Origin: Emydura subglobosa
Lineage: Eukaryota > Chordata > Testudines > Chelidae
Direction: 5' to 3'
DNA length: 64,000 bases
Assembly: GCA_007922225.1 (NCBI GenBank)
Contig: ML679961.1
Span: 4,107,295 to 4,171,294, forward strand
Every line of letters begins with the position of its first letter. Position 1 is the stretch's first letter. A program made the position numbers and the translations under genes. The notes under the pieces were generated by a model. The model was not told the origin of the DNA and searched no databases. It saw only the letters and a list, made by a program, of their open reading frames with translations. Positions 11,626-23,332 of this stretch are shown piece by piece.

Positions 11626-11689
11626 CCTTTCCTTGAAGTCAGAGCTGCAATGGGACACCGGTACCCCAAGTAACATCGATTCATATTCA

Positions 11690-12310
11690 TTCACAGAGTT
11701 TAAGGCCAGAAGGGACCTTTAGATCAGGTACACTGACTCTGGTATATCACGGGCCTGAGACTTTCACCCACTTACCCCTCTGCTGAGCCCAATAACTTGT
11801 CTTTGGCTAAAGCATACCTTCGAAAAAGGCAATTAGGCTCAAAGTGAAGACATCAGGAGATGGAGAATCCACCACTTCCCATGGAAGTTTGTTCCAGTCA
11901 TTAATCACTCACCGTTAAAGTCAAATTAGAAATAAAACCTATTTGTCTGGCTTCAGCTTTCAGTCTCTGGTTCATCTCATGCATAGCTCTTTTCAGATTA
12001 GAAAGCCCTTTAGTACTGAGTATATATTTTTTTCCTTGTGAAGGTATTTTGCAGTGTAAGCAAGTCCTCTCTCAATCTTTTTGATAAACTAAGCAGCTTG
12101 AGCTCTTAGTTTCTCACTGTAAGACATTTTCTCCAGCCTCTGAATCATTTTTTACGGCCATTCTCACCTTTTCCAGTTTTTCAACATCCTTTTTAAAGTG
12201 CGGACCCCAGATCTGGATGCATATTACAGTACTGATCTCACCAATGCCATTTAGAGAAGCAAAATCACCACCTTATTCCAACTTGCTTCTCCCCTGTTTA
12301 TACATCCAAA
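11690..12310 (-). pseudogene. Degenerate CR1 LINE, 3' half
   Basis: On the plus strand the reverse complement of a CR1 tail starts with 'aaggccagaagggacctt'. It continues through the region where ORF2 C-terminal sequence is expected: 'gaatccaccacttcccatgg', 'gtttgttccagtcattaat', then 'ccttttccagtttttcaac' and 'cggaccccagatctggatg'. It is more diverged than the other CR1 copies and no frame stays open. Confidence 0.75.
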
Positions 12311-12311
12311 T

Positions 12312-12545
12312 ATGGGGAAAGATGGTCCAGTGGCTAGGGCATTAGCCTAGGTCCAGATTTAGCAGACCCAGATTCAATGATCTGCTCCGACAATACTTGC
12401 TGTATGGCCTTGGGCGAGTCCCTAAGTCTCTCTGTGCTTCAGTTCCCTACCTGTATAAATGGAGACAATAGCACTGTGCTATTGTGAGGATAGATACGTG
12501 AAAGACAGTGCGGTGCTCAGAGATTATGGTGATAGACCATATGGG
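12312..12545 (+). mobile_element. tRNA-derived SINE
   Basis: The head resembles a tRNA gene with pol III boxes: 'tggtccagtggctaggg' fits box A and 'gattcaatgatc' fits box B. Next come 'ccttgggcgagtccctaag', 'ctctctgtgcttcagttcc' and 'ataaatggagacaatagc'. The order matches the tRNA-derived SINE family of cryptodiran turtles as I recall it. It inserted right beside the CR1 relic. Confidence 0.8.
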
Positions 12546-14879
12546 AACCTTGGAAAGATAGGGTCTTTTTAGCCTTTTTAGTTGCCACATGTGGGAGCTC
12601 ATGTTGAATTGCTTTTCCACTGTGACCTCTAAATACTTTCCAGTCCCTGCTTTCCAGGAGACTGTCCCAACAGGGTCTCAGCAAAAGGCGTATCCAATAC
12701 TCCGTAGCTAAAATCCTCTGTAAAACACCCATGCATTTAGTAGTTGGTCTCTCTCCAACTTTGTTCTTTCTCTTATACTTGGCACTGGAAGGATCCCTGA
12801 GAAAACCCATGTTACTTCTGTTCCCAGGAGCCTGCAATGGTCTGAGATGGTATCAAACCATCTTTCACTTTGTGTTGTTTCTTACATCTGACCTGTTGTA
12901 TGGCCAGATCAGACCTCACTGAAGACAGTGGGAATCTTTCCATTGAGATCTCTGGGGTCCGGATCAGGCCCAAGTTGCATCCAGCTTAGAGGCTACACTG
13001 TTGACAGAATTGATAGCCTTTCTGGGAGAACTCATTATTTTCAGGTGCTAGCTTTCACTTTGGAAGCAGGGGGCAGATCCTCAAATGATATCAATTTGTG
13101 TAGTTTTGTTGACTTCAAAGGAAGTATGCTGATTTACAGAGCCAAGGATCTAGCTCCATGTATCTGTCTCAAATGCATCGTGATAAGTTACAGCCAAATC
13201 AATCTTGCCCCACAATTTGCTAATTTTACCACAGATACTTCTCTTCAAAATGCTTGCCAGGCCAATTGACTATTGACTTTGTGTTGACTGTGCATGGCCT
13301 CTTTAACTGTTTCTCTTGGCTGCCATGAGAGATCTAACAACAAAATCTGTCAGGGACTTGGCAGATATAAGGCATGACTGGCATTCTGCAAGGTACTTTT
13401 CTGATTGTGTCCCTGGATCTGCTGAATCTAGACTTTTTTGACACATCTGGCTTCTCTGTGCACCCTGCTTTGGGTTCTGACCCAGCAAGTGAAGCTATTG
13501 AAAGGAAAGGCTCTGAGATGGCTGTGCCTCATCCCATTTCCTTTGAGTTTCGTGTAACTATGTTCTAAATCATATAACTTATAATAAACCCCATTAAAAT
13601 GATTTGCAGGATACTGTCTTATTCTAGTAAGACAGATAAATCTTTCATGTGTAAACTCATGTGCAGGTCTTGGCTCAAGCTAACTGAATATGCATCCTGC
13701 CTGCATCTCTTTCCTTGGAATAAAAGCCAGAGCCTTTTTATTTATTGCTGTAAATTACTCATTTTATCCAATAAATTGGGCCTGAATCTTTATTGATTGT
13801 GAAGTTTCTTACTCTAGTGTAAAGTGGGTATAAGACTCTAATTTTAATAGTGTTTTAAACCCACTTTGTGCTCACATGCACTGATGTAGGTGATTGCACG
13901 AGGTGCAGTGCAATGGAGAATCAATTACTGACCAGCATTTTGTGATGGGAATACAGTAAAATGCCATATGGAAATCAGGGAACAACTTTCAGCTTAAATT
14001 ATTTCTTTTATTTTTTACAGTAACGTGGCCAAAGTGATTCCAACAGTCTGATTTAGAAGCTTCTGAACACCAGATCTTTATATATAATTTTACATATAAA
14101 ATTAACTCCCCGTCAAAGCACTAAGAGCTATCATACAGCCAACTTTCCCCAGCTGAACAAAGACCATTCTGGATGTTTTCTTACTTCTGTGCAGCGTGCT
14201 GCAATTTGAGCTTTCTGCAGTGCAAGTTATACATGAGGCTAGACCTGAGCTCACACGGGTTTGTATTTAAAGCCAACTAACAATGAATAACAAGTGAAAC
14301 ACTCTCTCTTGCTATTTTCCATACACTTTGTTTGTGCTGGCACACTGTATACACACTCTGGAGCTACCTCAGGACACATTAATGTTCGTGGTTTGCTGCC
14401 GTGCCAATTCTTATCATCATGCCTACAGTTTGAGTCCCAGCTCTCCGCAGAATTTCAAAACAGCATGGAGGGAAAAAACGTGTTGAAGAAAGATGGTGAG
14501 GTGCATTAAATAGAGATACAGATGTGAACGACACATGCTTTATGCATTCAGCATCAGAATTCAGACCAATTTGGCCAATTGGCATCCGGGGCAGGAGAAA
14601 ACCTTGAGGGGCAGTTGTAATAAAATCTGTTTGTTCGTTCTTCAGCACGGTTTTCTGCCTAGGAACCAGTTGTTTATCAAAGAGACAGGCCACTGGGGAG
14701 CATCTTTTATTCTTGATCTACTAGCACTGGTCCAATTATATAACCCTCTTTGTTGCATAGCTCCTGTCTGCAGTATTAAACAACAGGCAAGCATAAGGAG
14801 CATAAGCAAACATGGCTTTTCAGCCTCGGTATGCAAATCAAAATAGATCACAGCTATCACTAACATTTATATTTTCAGA
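12546..14879. other. Unannotated sequence
   Basis: Several chance frames of 60-113 codons overlap on both strands. None shows a family motif. I see no confident repeat. Confidence 0.45.
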
Positions 14880-14992
14880 GGTGGTGTGGCTGTGCTGGTC
14901 CCAGAAGAGCTCCATGGAGCTGGAAAATTTGTCTCCTTCATCAACAAAATTTAATTCAATAAAAAAATGTCACCTCACCCATCTTGCCACTG
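14880..14992. repeat. Half-copy of the palindromic interspersed repeat
   Basis: Words such as 'gtgtggctgtgctggtccc', 'aatttgtctccttcatcaac' and 'gtcacctcacccatcttgcc' match the family of 7021-7178. It is diverged. Confidence 0.55.
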
Positions 14993-15902
14993 ACATTGAT
15001 GACATTTAAGAAGCAGAGCGCGGGTGAGCATGTGTTCGTCTGCTTACAACTGGCCATGTTTGTAAACCCCTGTGGCATACAGCTACTTTGAGTGAGGAAG
15101 TGTGCATTGCCATCAAACGTAGTGTACAGCTTTTACAGCTCCATGCCATGTTTGTTTGAATATTCATGGAGCTCAAAAATCAAGATCTAACCAAATTAAC
15201 ATACCCCAAAAAGTGACAGACTTGGCCACGATTGGTCTGTGGGCTATATCCAGACAAGAATTATAGATCATGACTGTCAGTATTTATGTACCTGGATCTC
15301 TAAATTACCAGGGTGCGCAGATGCAGCATAGTATTCAGAAAATTAAGCTGATAGTTTATGAACCAAACATCTAGATCTGTTTATTATGCCATCTGTGAGT
15401 ATTTAATGTACACATTAAAAAAATTCCCATCAGTGTAATTGGTATTCAAAGGCCGTCCCTGCAGAGTTACAGAACAATGTATGTATAAGGTGTTTCAAGT
15501 GCATGAAATATACATTTATTAAAATACTGAAAGCTTATTTCCTTGAAACAGGGTCAAACGACCCCTAAATTCTCCCTCTCAATAGCTTTCAGGATTTAAA
15601 AAAAAACAAAACAGTTGACCTATTGGAGACGGGGATGAGGGATTTCAATGGATGTATTGAATGTTCCAAGCTTTGAAAGCACAGACTTTATTATAGGGAA
15701 TTTAAGGTTGGTTTCCCATGTGTTGCTTTTGCTCTAAGACTCTTGGTATATCAAAGACAGCAGTTCTTTTTTCTAATTAGTTTATCAGCTGGGATTTTTA
15801 AACATTACTACCGTATTATTGGCATGCAGTATTATATTCTGGCAAAAACTGGCAGCTGTGCAACTCAACGGTTTATATTCATTTATCATGTCTGAGATGG
15901 AC
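14993..15902. other. Unannotated AT-rich sequence
   Basis: No supported feature is seen. Confidence 0.5.
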
Positions 15903-18855
15903 AGAAACCTCATAGACTTTAAGGTCAGAAGGGACCATTATGATCATTTAGTCTGACATCCTGCACAACTCAGGCCACAGAACCTTAGAACCACAGACCC
16001 ACCCACTCCTATAATAGATCCCTCACCTATGGCTGAGCTACTGAAGTCCTCAAAAAATGGTTTAAATACTTTAAGGTACAGAGAATCCATCAGAGAATCC
16101 ACCAGCAAGTGACCCGTGTCCCACACTGCAGAGGAAGGCGAAAAATCCCCATGGCCTCTGCCAATCTGCCCTGGGGGAAAATTCCTTCCTGACCTCAAAT
16201 ATGGTGATCGGTTAAACCCTGAGCATGTGGGCAAGACTCACCAGTCAGACACCCAGAAAGAATTCAGTGTAATAACTCAGAATCCATCCCATCAAACATC
16301 CCATCACAGGCCATTGGGCATATTTATTGCTAGTAGTCAAAGATCTCTTAAAAGACAAACTAGGCTGTCCCAGCATATCATCCCCTCCATAAATTTATCA
16401 AGCTCAATCTTGAAGCCAGCTAGGTCTTTTGCCTACACTGCTCCCCTTGGAAGGTTGTTCCAGAACTTCATACCACTGATGGTTAGAAACCTTCTTCTAA
16501 TTTCAAGTCTAAACATCGTGATGACAAGTTTATATCCATTTGTTCTTGTGTTCACATTGATGCTGAACTTAAATAACCACTCTTCCTCCCTGGTATTTAT
16601 TCCTTTGATGTATTTATAGAGAGCAATCATATCACCCCTCAGCCTTCTTTTGGTTAGGCTGAACAAGCCAAGCTCTTTGAGTCTGCTCTCATAAGGCAGG
16701 TTTTCTATTCCTCGGATCATCCTAGTAGCCCTTCTCTGCACCTGTTCCAGTTTGAATTAATCTTTTTTAAACATGAGGGACCAGAATTGCACACAGTATT
16801 CCAGATGAGATCTCACCAGCACCTTATATAACAGTACTAACACCTCCCTATCTCTACTGGAAATACCTCGCCTGAAGCATTCCAGGACTGCATTAGCTTT
16901 TTTTACGGCCACATCACATTGGTGGTTGATAGTCATCCTCTGATTAGCCAATATGCCCAGATCCTTCTCCTCCCCTGCCCCTTCCAACTGATGCGTCCCC
17001 AGCTTACAGCAAAAATTCTTGTTATTAGTCTCTTGCACTTTCCACTATTAAATTTTATCCTATTTCTATTACTCCAGTTTACAAGGTTATCCAGATCTTC
17101 TTGTATCCCGGTCCTTCTCTGTATTGGCAATGTCTCCCAACTTTGTGTCCTCCGCAAACTTTATTAGCACACTCCCACTTTTTGTGCCAAGGTCAGTAAT
17201 AAAAAGGTTAAATAAGATTGGTCCCAAGACCAATCCCTGAGGAACTCCACTAGTAACCCCCCCTCCAGCCTGACAGTTCATCTTCCAGTATGATCCTTTG
17301 TAGTCTCCCCTTTAACCAGTTCCTTATTCACCTTTCAATTTTCATATTAAACCCCATCTTTTCCCATTTAACTAATAATTCTCCATGTGGAACCGTATCA
17401 AATGCTGACTGAAATCTAGGTAAATTACATCCGTGGCATTCCCTTTGTTTAAGAAATCTGTTATCTTCACAAAGAAGGAGATCTGGCTGATTTAGCACGA
17501 TCTACCTTTTGTAAAACCGTGTTGAATATTGTCCCAATTACCATTAGTCTTGATGTCCTTAATTATTTTCTCTTTCAAAATTTTTTCCAAGACCTTGAAT
17601 AATATTAAGGTCAAACTAACAGGCCTGTAATTACCCGGATCACTTTTTTTCTCTTTCTTAAAAATAGGAACTATATTAGCAATTCTCCAATCATATAGTA
17701 CAACCCCCTGAGTTGACAGATTCATTAAAAATCCTTGCTAATGGGCTTGCAATTTCATGTTCCATTTCCTTTGTTCTTTGATGGAGATTATCCCGGCTGC
17801 CCAGTTTAGTTGCATTAAGTTGTTTGAATTTGGCTTCTACCTCGGACGTGGTAATTTCTACCTCCATATTTTCAAACCCATTAGCCACCCTGCCATTTTC
17901 CCTAAACTTTGTTTAGATATTGGGCCATGCTTAGATTATCCTTAAACTCCATCCCATCCTCAATGCTTAGAGATCCCACTTCTTCTTTCATTGTTTTCTT
18001 CCTATTTATATGACTATAGAAGCTTTTACTCTTGGTTGTCATTTCTTCTGCAAGGTCCAATTCTACTTGGATTTTGGCCTTTCTCACTTTATCCCTACAT
18101 GTTCTGACCTCCAAGAGGTCGCTTTCCTTGCTGATCCCTCCCAAATTCCACTCCTTGTAGACTTTCTGCTTTCTCTTAATCACCTCTCTGAGATGCTTGG
18201 TCTACAACTCTTGCCTATTAATTTTTTCCCCTTCCTTGGGATTCAGGCTTCAGATAGTTTCTGCAACTTTGACTTGAAGTAATTCCAAGCCTCCTCTGCT
18301 TTTAGGTCCATGAATTCTTCATTCCAGTGCACTTCCCTAACTAATTCCCTTAATTTTTTAAAGTTAGCCCCTTTGAAATCAAAGACCCTGGTCACAGATC
18401 TATTTCTGTTTATCCGTCCATTTAGTTTGAACTGAATTAGCTCATGGTCGCTTGAAACAAGCTTGTTCCCTACAGCCATCTCTTCCATGAGGTCCTCACT
18501 ATTCACCAATACCAAATCTAAAATGGCATCCCCTCTTGTTGGTTCAGCAACTATTTGGTGAAGGAACTTGTCAGCTGTCACGTCCAGGAAAAGCTGGGCC
18601 CTACTATTATTAGTAGTATTTGTTCTCCAGTCTATATCTGGGAAGTTAAATTCTCCCATAATCACACACGTTCCAGTAGTATTTACTTCATTAAAAACAT
18701 TAGAGGTCTCTGTTCATATCCAGATCAGATCCGGGTGGTCTGTAGCACATTCCAAGCACTATCCCAGGGAAGACTCTAGTAGCTTTCTTCCCCAATGTGA
18801 TTTTCATCCAGACAAACTCTGTCTTAGCCATTCCATCATTTCTAATTTCTTTACA
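15903..18855 (-). pseudogene. CR1 LINE ORF2: endonuclease and reverse transcriptase relic
   Basis: This is the longest element of its kind here. Reading the minus strand from 18855, an APE-type endonuclease C-terminal part contains GEFNFPDIDW (the family normally has Asp in the second position) and VSSDHELIQF. A linker follows with KSFYSHINRKK. The reverse transcriptase then reads [47 protein letters not shown] and [10 protein letters not shown], where an FADD-type active site now reads FAED. The C-terminal domain has [26 protein letters not shown] and RRATRMIRGIENLPYESRL. The 3' tail ends near 15905 with the complement of 'aaggtcagaagggacc'. Six or more frame breaks make it inactive. The 5' end is truncated, with the N-terminal endonuclease, ORF1 and promoter absent. 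Confidence 0.92.
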
Positions 18856-19611
18856 GCAGACGTGATGGAATGGTTAAGACAGTTTATCTTAACCTACCAG
18901 CAGAAAGCAATGAAAATGACTGCCGCCCCACACAGCTCTTTAGCAATTGGCGTTAATCTGGTACTTGGATGAGAATAATGCATGCCTACAATCTTAACTG
19001 CTGACACTAGCCTCTCTATATCCATGAGGAGAGGGTTGCTTATACCTGAAGTCCAGCAGGCTTGTGTTGTAAGACACAGAACATAACTCACTACCTGACC
19101 TTTGGCACATTTTGAAGCTTTGGCCGCAGGTCAGGCGTGGCTGGGACTATCCAAGGCAGAGGATATTTGAGTTTCCTGTTGAAGGAGATATCAGTGCAAG
19201 GAGTCTGGGTATATTTTCAGTGCAATTTGTTTTTCTTTACACTTACACCAGTCCTGAAGTAGTGGTGGTCACAAACAACAGGCAGGTAATCACTTCTTTC
19301 AGAATTCTCAGCCCAAACATCAAATGTTCACTCCTCAGGAGGCAACACTGCCCTAGAAATTGTCTTTAATTAGATAAGGTAGACAGTTGTTTCTAATTAG
19401 AACCTTTTACCTTAGAAATGTCAAACTTCCTTGTTCTGTGCCCCAACTTCCCCCAAGAACTACGTGAAAAATCCAACAACATAGCATTTCTTCCAAGACT
19501 AAAAACTTGCTCACATGCTAGTGACTATATGGTGACCCATGTCAACAATAATGTTAATTAATATAAACAGTAGTACTAAGACAGTATCCAGCGAGCTCAA
19601 CTGGGATCAGG
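18856..19611. other. Unannotated sequence
   Basis: No gene or named repeat is supported. Confidence 0.5.
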
Positions 19612-19700
19612 CCCATTGGTAGCTGCTATTCAAGCCTATAAGAAGACATAGTGTCTGCCCTAAAGAGCTTAGAAACTGCGAATAAAAGCAGATTAGGAGG
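19612..19700 (-). mobile_element. SINE 3' fragment, degenerate
   Basis: 'agacatagtgtctgccct' followed by 'aaagagcttagaaactg' is the reverse complement of the SINE central-to-3' region ('gtaagctctttggg..agggac'). It is short and diverged. Confidence 0.45.
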
Positions 19701-19915
19701 AGCATTCTGTCACTCACTTTTTCTCCCAACAAGGAATTAATCCACTGCTCAAGTCCAGCCTTTCCAGACTGTTTGGAAATGACATTGCTCAGTTGAATCA
19801 ACAGGACCCACAACAGACCTGTCCCACTCTTCAGGAACACGGGGCGGATAAAGAGAAATATTTATACAAAATGTAATGGAAGAAATGTGTTCACATGGAC
19901 ATTAAAGAACAGGAG

Positions 19916-20094
19916 ATTGTAGAGATGTCTAGTGGACAGGGCACTGAACTGGGAGCTAGGACGCCTGGGTTCTGTTTCCAGCTCAACCGCTGATGTGTTC
20001 AGTGTCCTTGCACAAACCATCCATCTCTCTGTGCCTCTGCTTCCTCTCCCACCCTTTCTATTTAGACTGTAAGTTCTTTGAGGCAGAGCCTGTG
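19916..20094 (+). mobile_element. tRNA-derived SINE, left part
   Basis: The head reads 'tctagtggacagggcactg', then 'gacgcctgggttctgtttcc' and 'ctctctgtgcctctgcttcc', and the body reads 'gactgtaagttctttgagg'. It breaks at 20094 and resumes at 20384 after a MITE. Confidence 0.8.
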
Positions 20095-20383
20095 GCCTGT
20101 CTACACTTACCGGCAAATTCGGTGGCAGTGAACAGGAGTTACTCAAGCTGCGTAGAGTAGCTTGCGTAACTTACGGCGACTTCCTAAATTCTCTTCTGCG
20201 CGCTGTCTCCGCTATGCTGCGTTGACGGGAAATGCGTACCCATCGATGCTGCGCTACTCTTTTTTTTGGAGGTGGTTTTATTAAATTGACTTCCAGATTG
20301 ATTGAGCGGGTCTTCACTTGCGCTCAATCAAACCGGATAAATAGATCTGACAGCGGCAAATTTGCCATTGTCAGCGTAGACAC
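20095..20383. mobile_element. MITE inserted in SINE, 8-bp target duplication
   Basis: The ends 'gcctgtctacacttaccgg' and the complement of 'gtcagcgtagacac' form imperfect inverted repeats. Flanks 'agcctgtg' (20087-20094) and 'agcctgtc' (20384-20391) match at 7 of 8 positions, and their fusion restores the expected SINE sequence. An 8-bp duplication fits hAT-superfamily insertion. The interior is related to the element at 2004-2276. It encodes no transposase. Confidence 0.7.
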
Positions 20384-20470
20384 AGCCTGTCTCTCATGAT
20401 GTATATAGACAGTGCCTCGCACAATGGGGCCTCAATCTCAGGAACCACTGCACTATAAATGATGATCATC
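20384..20470 (+). mobile_element. tRNA-derived SINE, right part
   Basis: The 3' tail 'acagtgcctcgcacaatggg' continues the SINE begun at 19916. Confidence 0.75.
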
Positions 20471-22492
20471 AATGCGCTACCCTTTGGATAGCAATCACTG
20501 TTGGTGTGTTATGATCATTCTCTCTGGACAGTATCCCTCTGCCCCATGGCTGGCTCTTTCATGCTACCCATGATCCTTTTTCTTTTCTTATTGCTCCTCC
20601 TGACTTCCTCAGTTAGCCAAAATTCAGCCCGTCACCTCTTTATTGGTACCAACGTCCTTTTCCCATTCTCTTCTGCTGGGCTGGGTGTCTTCCTCCATAG
20701 TGACAATCAGTGTCTCAAATTTGTAAGATACTGAGAGCTGCTATTAGATTCTCCCCCATTCCAGATAAAGAGGAATTGCCCATCCTGAACACTGAACGTT
20801 TCATCCGTTCTACATAATCATACGAGCTACCTTAGCATCTTGTCTTTCAAACTCTGAGCAAAGCACTTTAATAGCAAGTGGTTAAAGAAGATTTGGTTGA
20901 TTAAATTACATATTTGTAGATCTTTTGAAAGGAATTAGTTGTTTGGTTTTTTTTAAGATTATGTATTTTTTGTAACAAGTGCCTGCAGCCAATTATCCCA
21001 ACCTAATAATTTCTTCCAAATTGACAAAGCACAGTTATACAACATGGCCACCTCTATGGAACAACAAAGGTGTGTTTTTTGTTTTTTTTTAAATTTCACT
21101 CAATAAAAAGTTGATGGATAGTTTTAAGGGTTAGGTTGTTGTTGAATATCTGCTGAGGTAATGCCATGCCAGAGAGGGTTCTAAATAGTAATAGAAAAAT
21201 GCTTAAATAACTCTTGTTAGTCCAACAGCTTGGAATACTCTCTACTTCTAATTCAAGAAACCACTGCAGGCCATGTCTCAGGGAAGAGGTACTTCAGAAA
21301 TATGGAAAATATTTTATTTCAGATATTTAAATGGGAAGTAAGGAACAACTGAAAGGCACGTTCCTGATCCAAACTCTGGTGAAGTCAATGGGAATTGTTT
21401 TTCCAGTGTCTTAAATGGGCTTTGGCTCAGGTCCTCTATTAGCAGAGATGAGACAGAGGTAATGATGGGAGAATCTTGCGAGAATAGGAGTTTGGCTTAG
21501 GTAAGCTTTCTAAAATGTAAATTTTTATCTGAATCATTTGGCAGCTTCTCGGGTTTTCGGGGGAGATAGGATCTTGTTAGATTTAGAGCCCAGCAAATAA
21601 ACTATTGGGATTCAGATTCTGTCTATGCCTAGCAGATTCCTGTCTATGCCATGTTACCATAATATCTGAGCACCTCACAAACTTAATAAATGTATCCTCA
21701 CATTACTGTGTAAGGTATAAAAATTGCAGTCCTCCCACATTTTCAAGGGGGAAACTTGAATTGAGGGGCTTGCCAAGGCCACCCAGGAAGTCTGGCATAG
21801 CCAGGAAACGAGCCCCATATGTCATCAGCCTCCCCTCTCCCCCAGCTAATAAATAAATACATGCTGGAATTAAAGAAACATTTTTTACTAAACGTTTTAG
21901 GTAGATTAAAATTGTTTGAGTCTATGTATGGAAAAGTGACTTGGTAGGTAACATTTACAGTGATCCTTAACTACTCCTGTCCTTCATTCTGATCAATCAA
22001 ACTATGCATTAGTAATCTTTCACAAACCCAACACAGCATCCTCAGAGTGGTATTGGTCTTTTTCCTTGCAGTATCACAGTGTAAGCCAATGTCCATATTT
22101 TCATCTATCTTCAGGTCCTTCTCTGCACTATTGTTCTCTGCAAAGCAATCCTCCCATTTCGTACCTCGGCATGGTGGTGTTCTCTCTCCTTTGTTATTAG
22201 CTTGTGTTTATCTAAGTTGAATCTCAGACCATAGAGAGTTGCCTTTTTAACATGTTTCGATAAAACAATTTAAGTTGCTTTTGCACCTCCCTCCAGTGGT
22301 TGCTACAGGTTTTACTGCCTTCTACTCTTCTCTTCCTCATCCTCCCCGTTCTTCATTTCCTGTACACTTCACTTTTCTTGTCATGCTTTTTTGTCCTGGC
22401 TAGAGTTTGCGGACACTGCAGAAGAGTATTTGCGAATACCTGTGCAAATAAGAACTATGAATTTGCTGTGGTTTTCACAATTCTTTTTGCAA
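20471..22492. other. Unannotated sequence
   Basis: No gene is seen. Around 21381-21397 there is one copy of the dispersed 'gaagtcaatggga' motif. About 22020-22260 has wording reminiscent of an old minus-strand LINE ('aagttgaatctcagacc') but is too decayed to call. Confidence 0.4.
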
Positions 22493-22498
22493 GCATTC
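22493..22498. repeat. Target-site duplication of the provirus (left copy)
   Basis: 'gcattc' directly precedes the LTR and recurs directly after the other LTR at 28410-28415. It is 6 bp long and both copies match exactly. Confidence 0.95.
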
Positions 22499-22934
22499 TG
22501 TCGGGTTCCAATGCTGGTAGCAGAGGATGCGGGACGGATAAAGCACAACAACCAATATGATTGCAAGCAGAATCGTTTATTCCATCTTGTTCTCCAGCTT
22601 ATATACCTTTTTATCATCTCTGCATACAATGGTCACACAATTGCTGATTGGCTATTATATAATTTCACACACTTAGCACGGGAACAGCTTATATATTATT
22701 GGTAGCTTCTTAGCTTACATAACTTTCTTGTTTACGACCTTGGATACTTTCTACTATCTAGTGGATGGCGGCCAAGTCCGCGGAACTCGCCGCCAGTGAG
22801 GCGCCTGAGTGAAAGTGGCTGCCTTCCAGCTTCCCTGCATGCAGCCTCACTTGACCCGGTGTCCACCACCAGGCCTGCTGTAAATTTCCACTTAAGTAGC
22901 CATCAGGTCAGTATATAGATGATACACTCCTACA
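22499..22934 (-). repeat. 3' LTR of the provirus
   Basis: Read on the minus strand it begins TGTAGGAGTG and ends CCCGACA. It differs from the other LTR at 6 of 436 positions (22632, 22646, 22692, 22821, 22913, 22931), five transitions and one transversion, with no indel. The minus strand carries a TATATAA-type box at 22599-22605 and an AATAAA at 22576-22581, about 20 bp apart. That is a compact arrangement that puts the start of R close to the poly(A) signal. Confidence 0.97.
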
Positions 22935-22951
22935 TCTCCCCCTTTTCTTTT
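22935..22951 (-). other. Polypurine tract
   Basis: On the minus strand the sequence AAAAGAAAAGGGGGAGA sits immediately before the LTR start. This is the normal place and composition of the plus-strand primer. Confidence 0.93.
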
Positions 22952-22984
22952 AAATATGCGCTCAACAATAAACTTCAGGCTGCG

Positions 22985-23314
22985 TTACAATAAGCAAATA
23001 AAACAGGGGGCACAAATAAGGAAGAGGAGTACAATTCCCAAAATGATTATCCCCGTATAACAAAATAAAACAAGCCAAGAGGGCCAGCCAAAGCTGCTAA
23101 GCCACTCCCATAAGGGATTATGAGTTTGCGTAATCTTATGCATATTATTTGCAAGGCATTGCAATAAAGCATGAACAAAATATAACTGATCTAATAAATT
23201 CATACAACACATGCCTTCAAAATCCTCACAACCGTGTCCCTGTGCCAACCAAAAAAATCGATAGCTGCACGATTCTGCAGCCATTAGGTCAGCATATGGA
23301 TAATATACCCCCAC
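22985..23314 (-). pseudogene. env: Env transmembrane subunit fragment fused to U3-like sequence
   Basis: An open minus-strand frame of 109 codons with no proper ATG at its start. Its first dozen residues come from a U3-like segment (23279-23315), not from Env. Then follow a Cys-6-Cys-Cys motif (C29, C36, C37 of the frame) typical of gammaretrovirus-type transmembrane subunits, a stretch NMHKITQTHNPLWEWLSSFG, and a hydrophobic membrane anchor at about residues 80-102 ending in a short Cys-rich tail. No surface subunit, cleavage site or signal peptide is joined to it. It is a C-terminal remnant that stays open but has no start of its own. Confidence 0.88.
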
Positions 23315-23332
23315 AGCTCCCCCCTTTCTTTT
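23279..23332 (-). repeat. Second internal U3-start / polypurine-tract junction
   Basis: The block 23281-23315 aligns with the LTR edge 22900-22934 at roughly three quarters of positions, and both start with a form of 'ccatNaggtcag'. It is followed at 23316-23332 by the complement of AAAAGAAAGGGGGGAGC, nearly the same as the true polypurine tract. Similarity to the LTR stops after about 37 nt, where Env sequence takes over. It is a relic of a second LTR junction inside the element. Confidence 0.85.

Noticed and set aside
16116..16619. 167-codon plus-strand frame
   Set aside because: It lies opposite the minus-strand CR1 reverse transcriptase and is its antisense shadow.
22985..23314. Domesticated env gene (syncytin-like)
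   Set aside because: The open frame lacks an Env start, signal peptide and surface subunit, and begins in U3-like sequence. It is a fragment.
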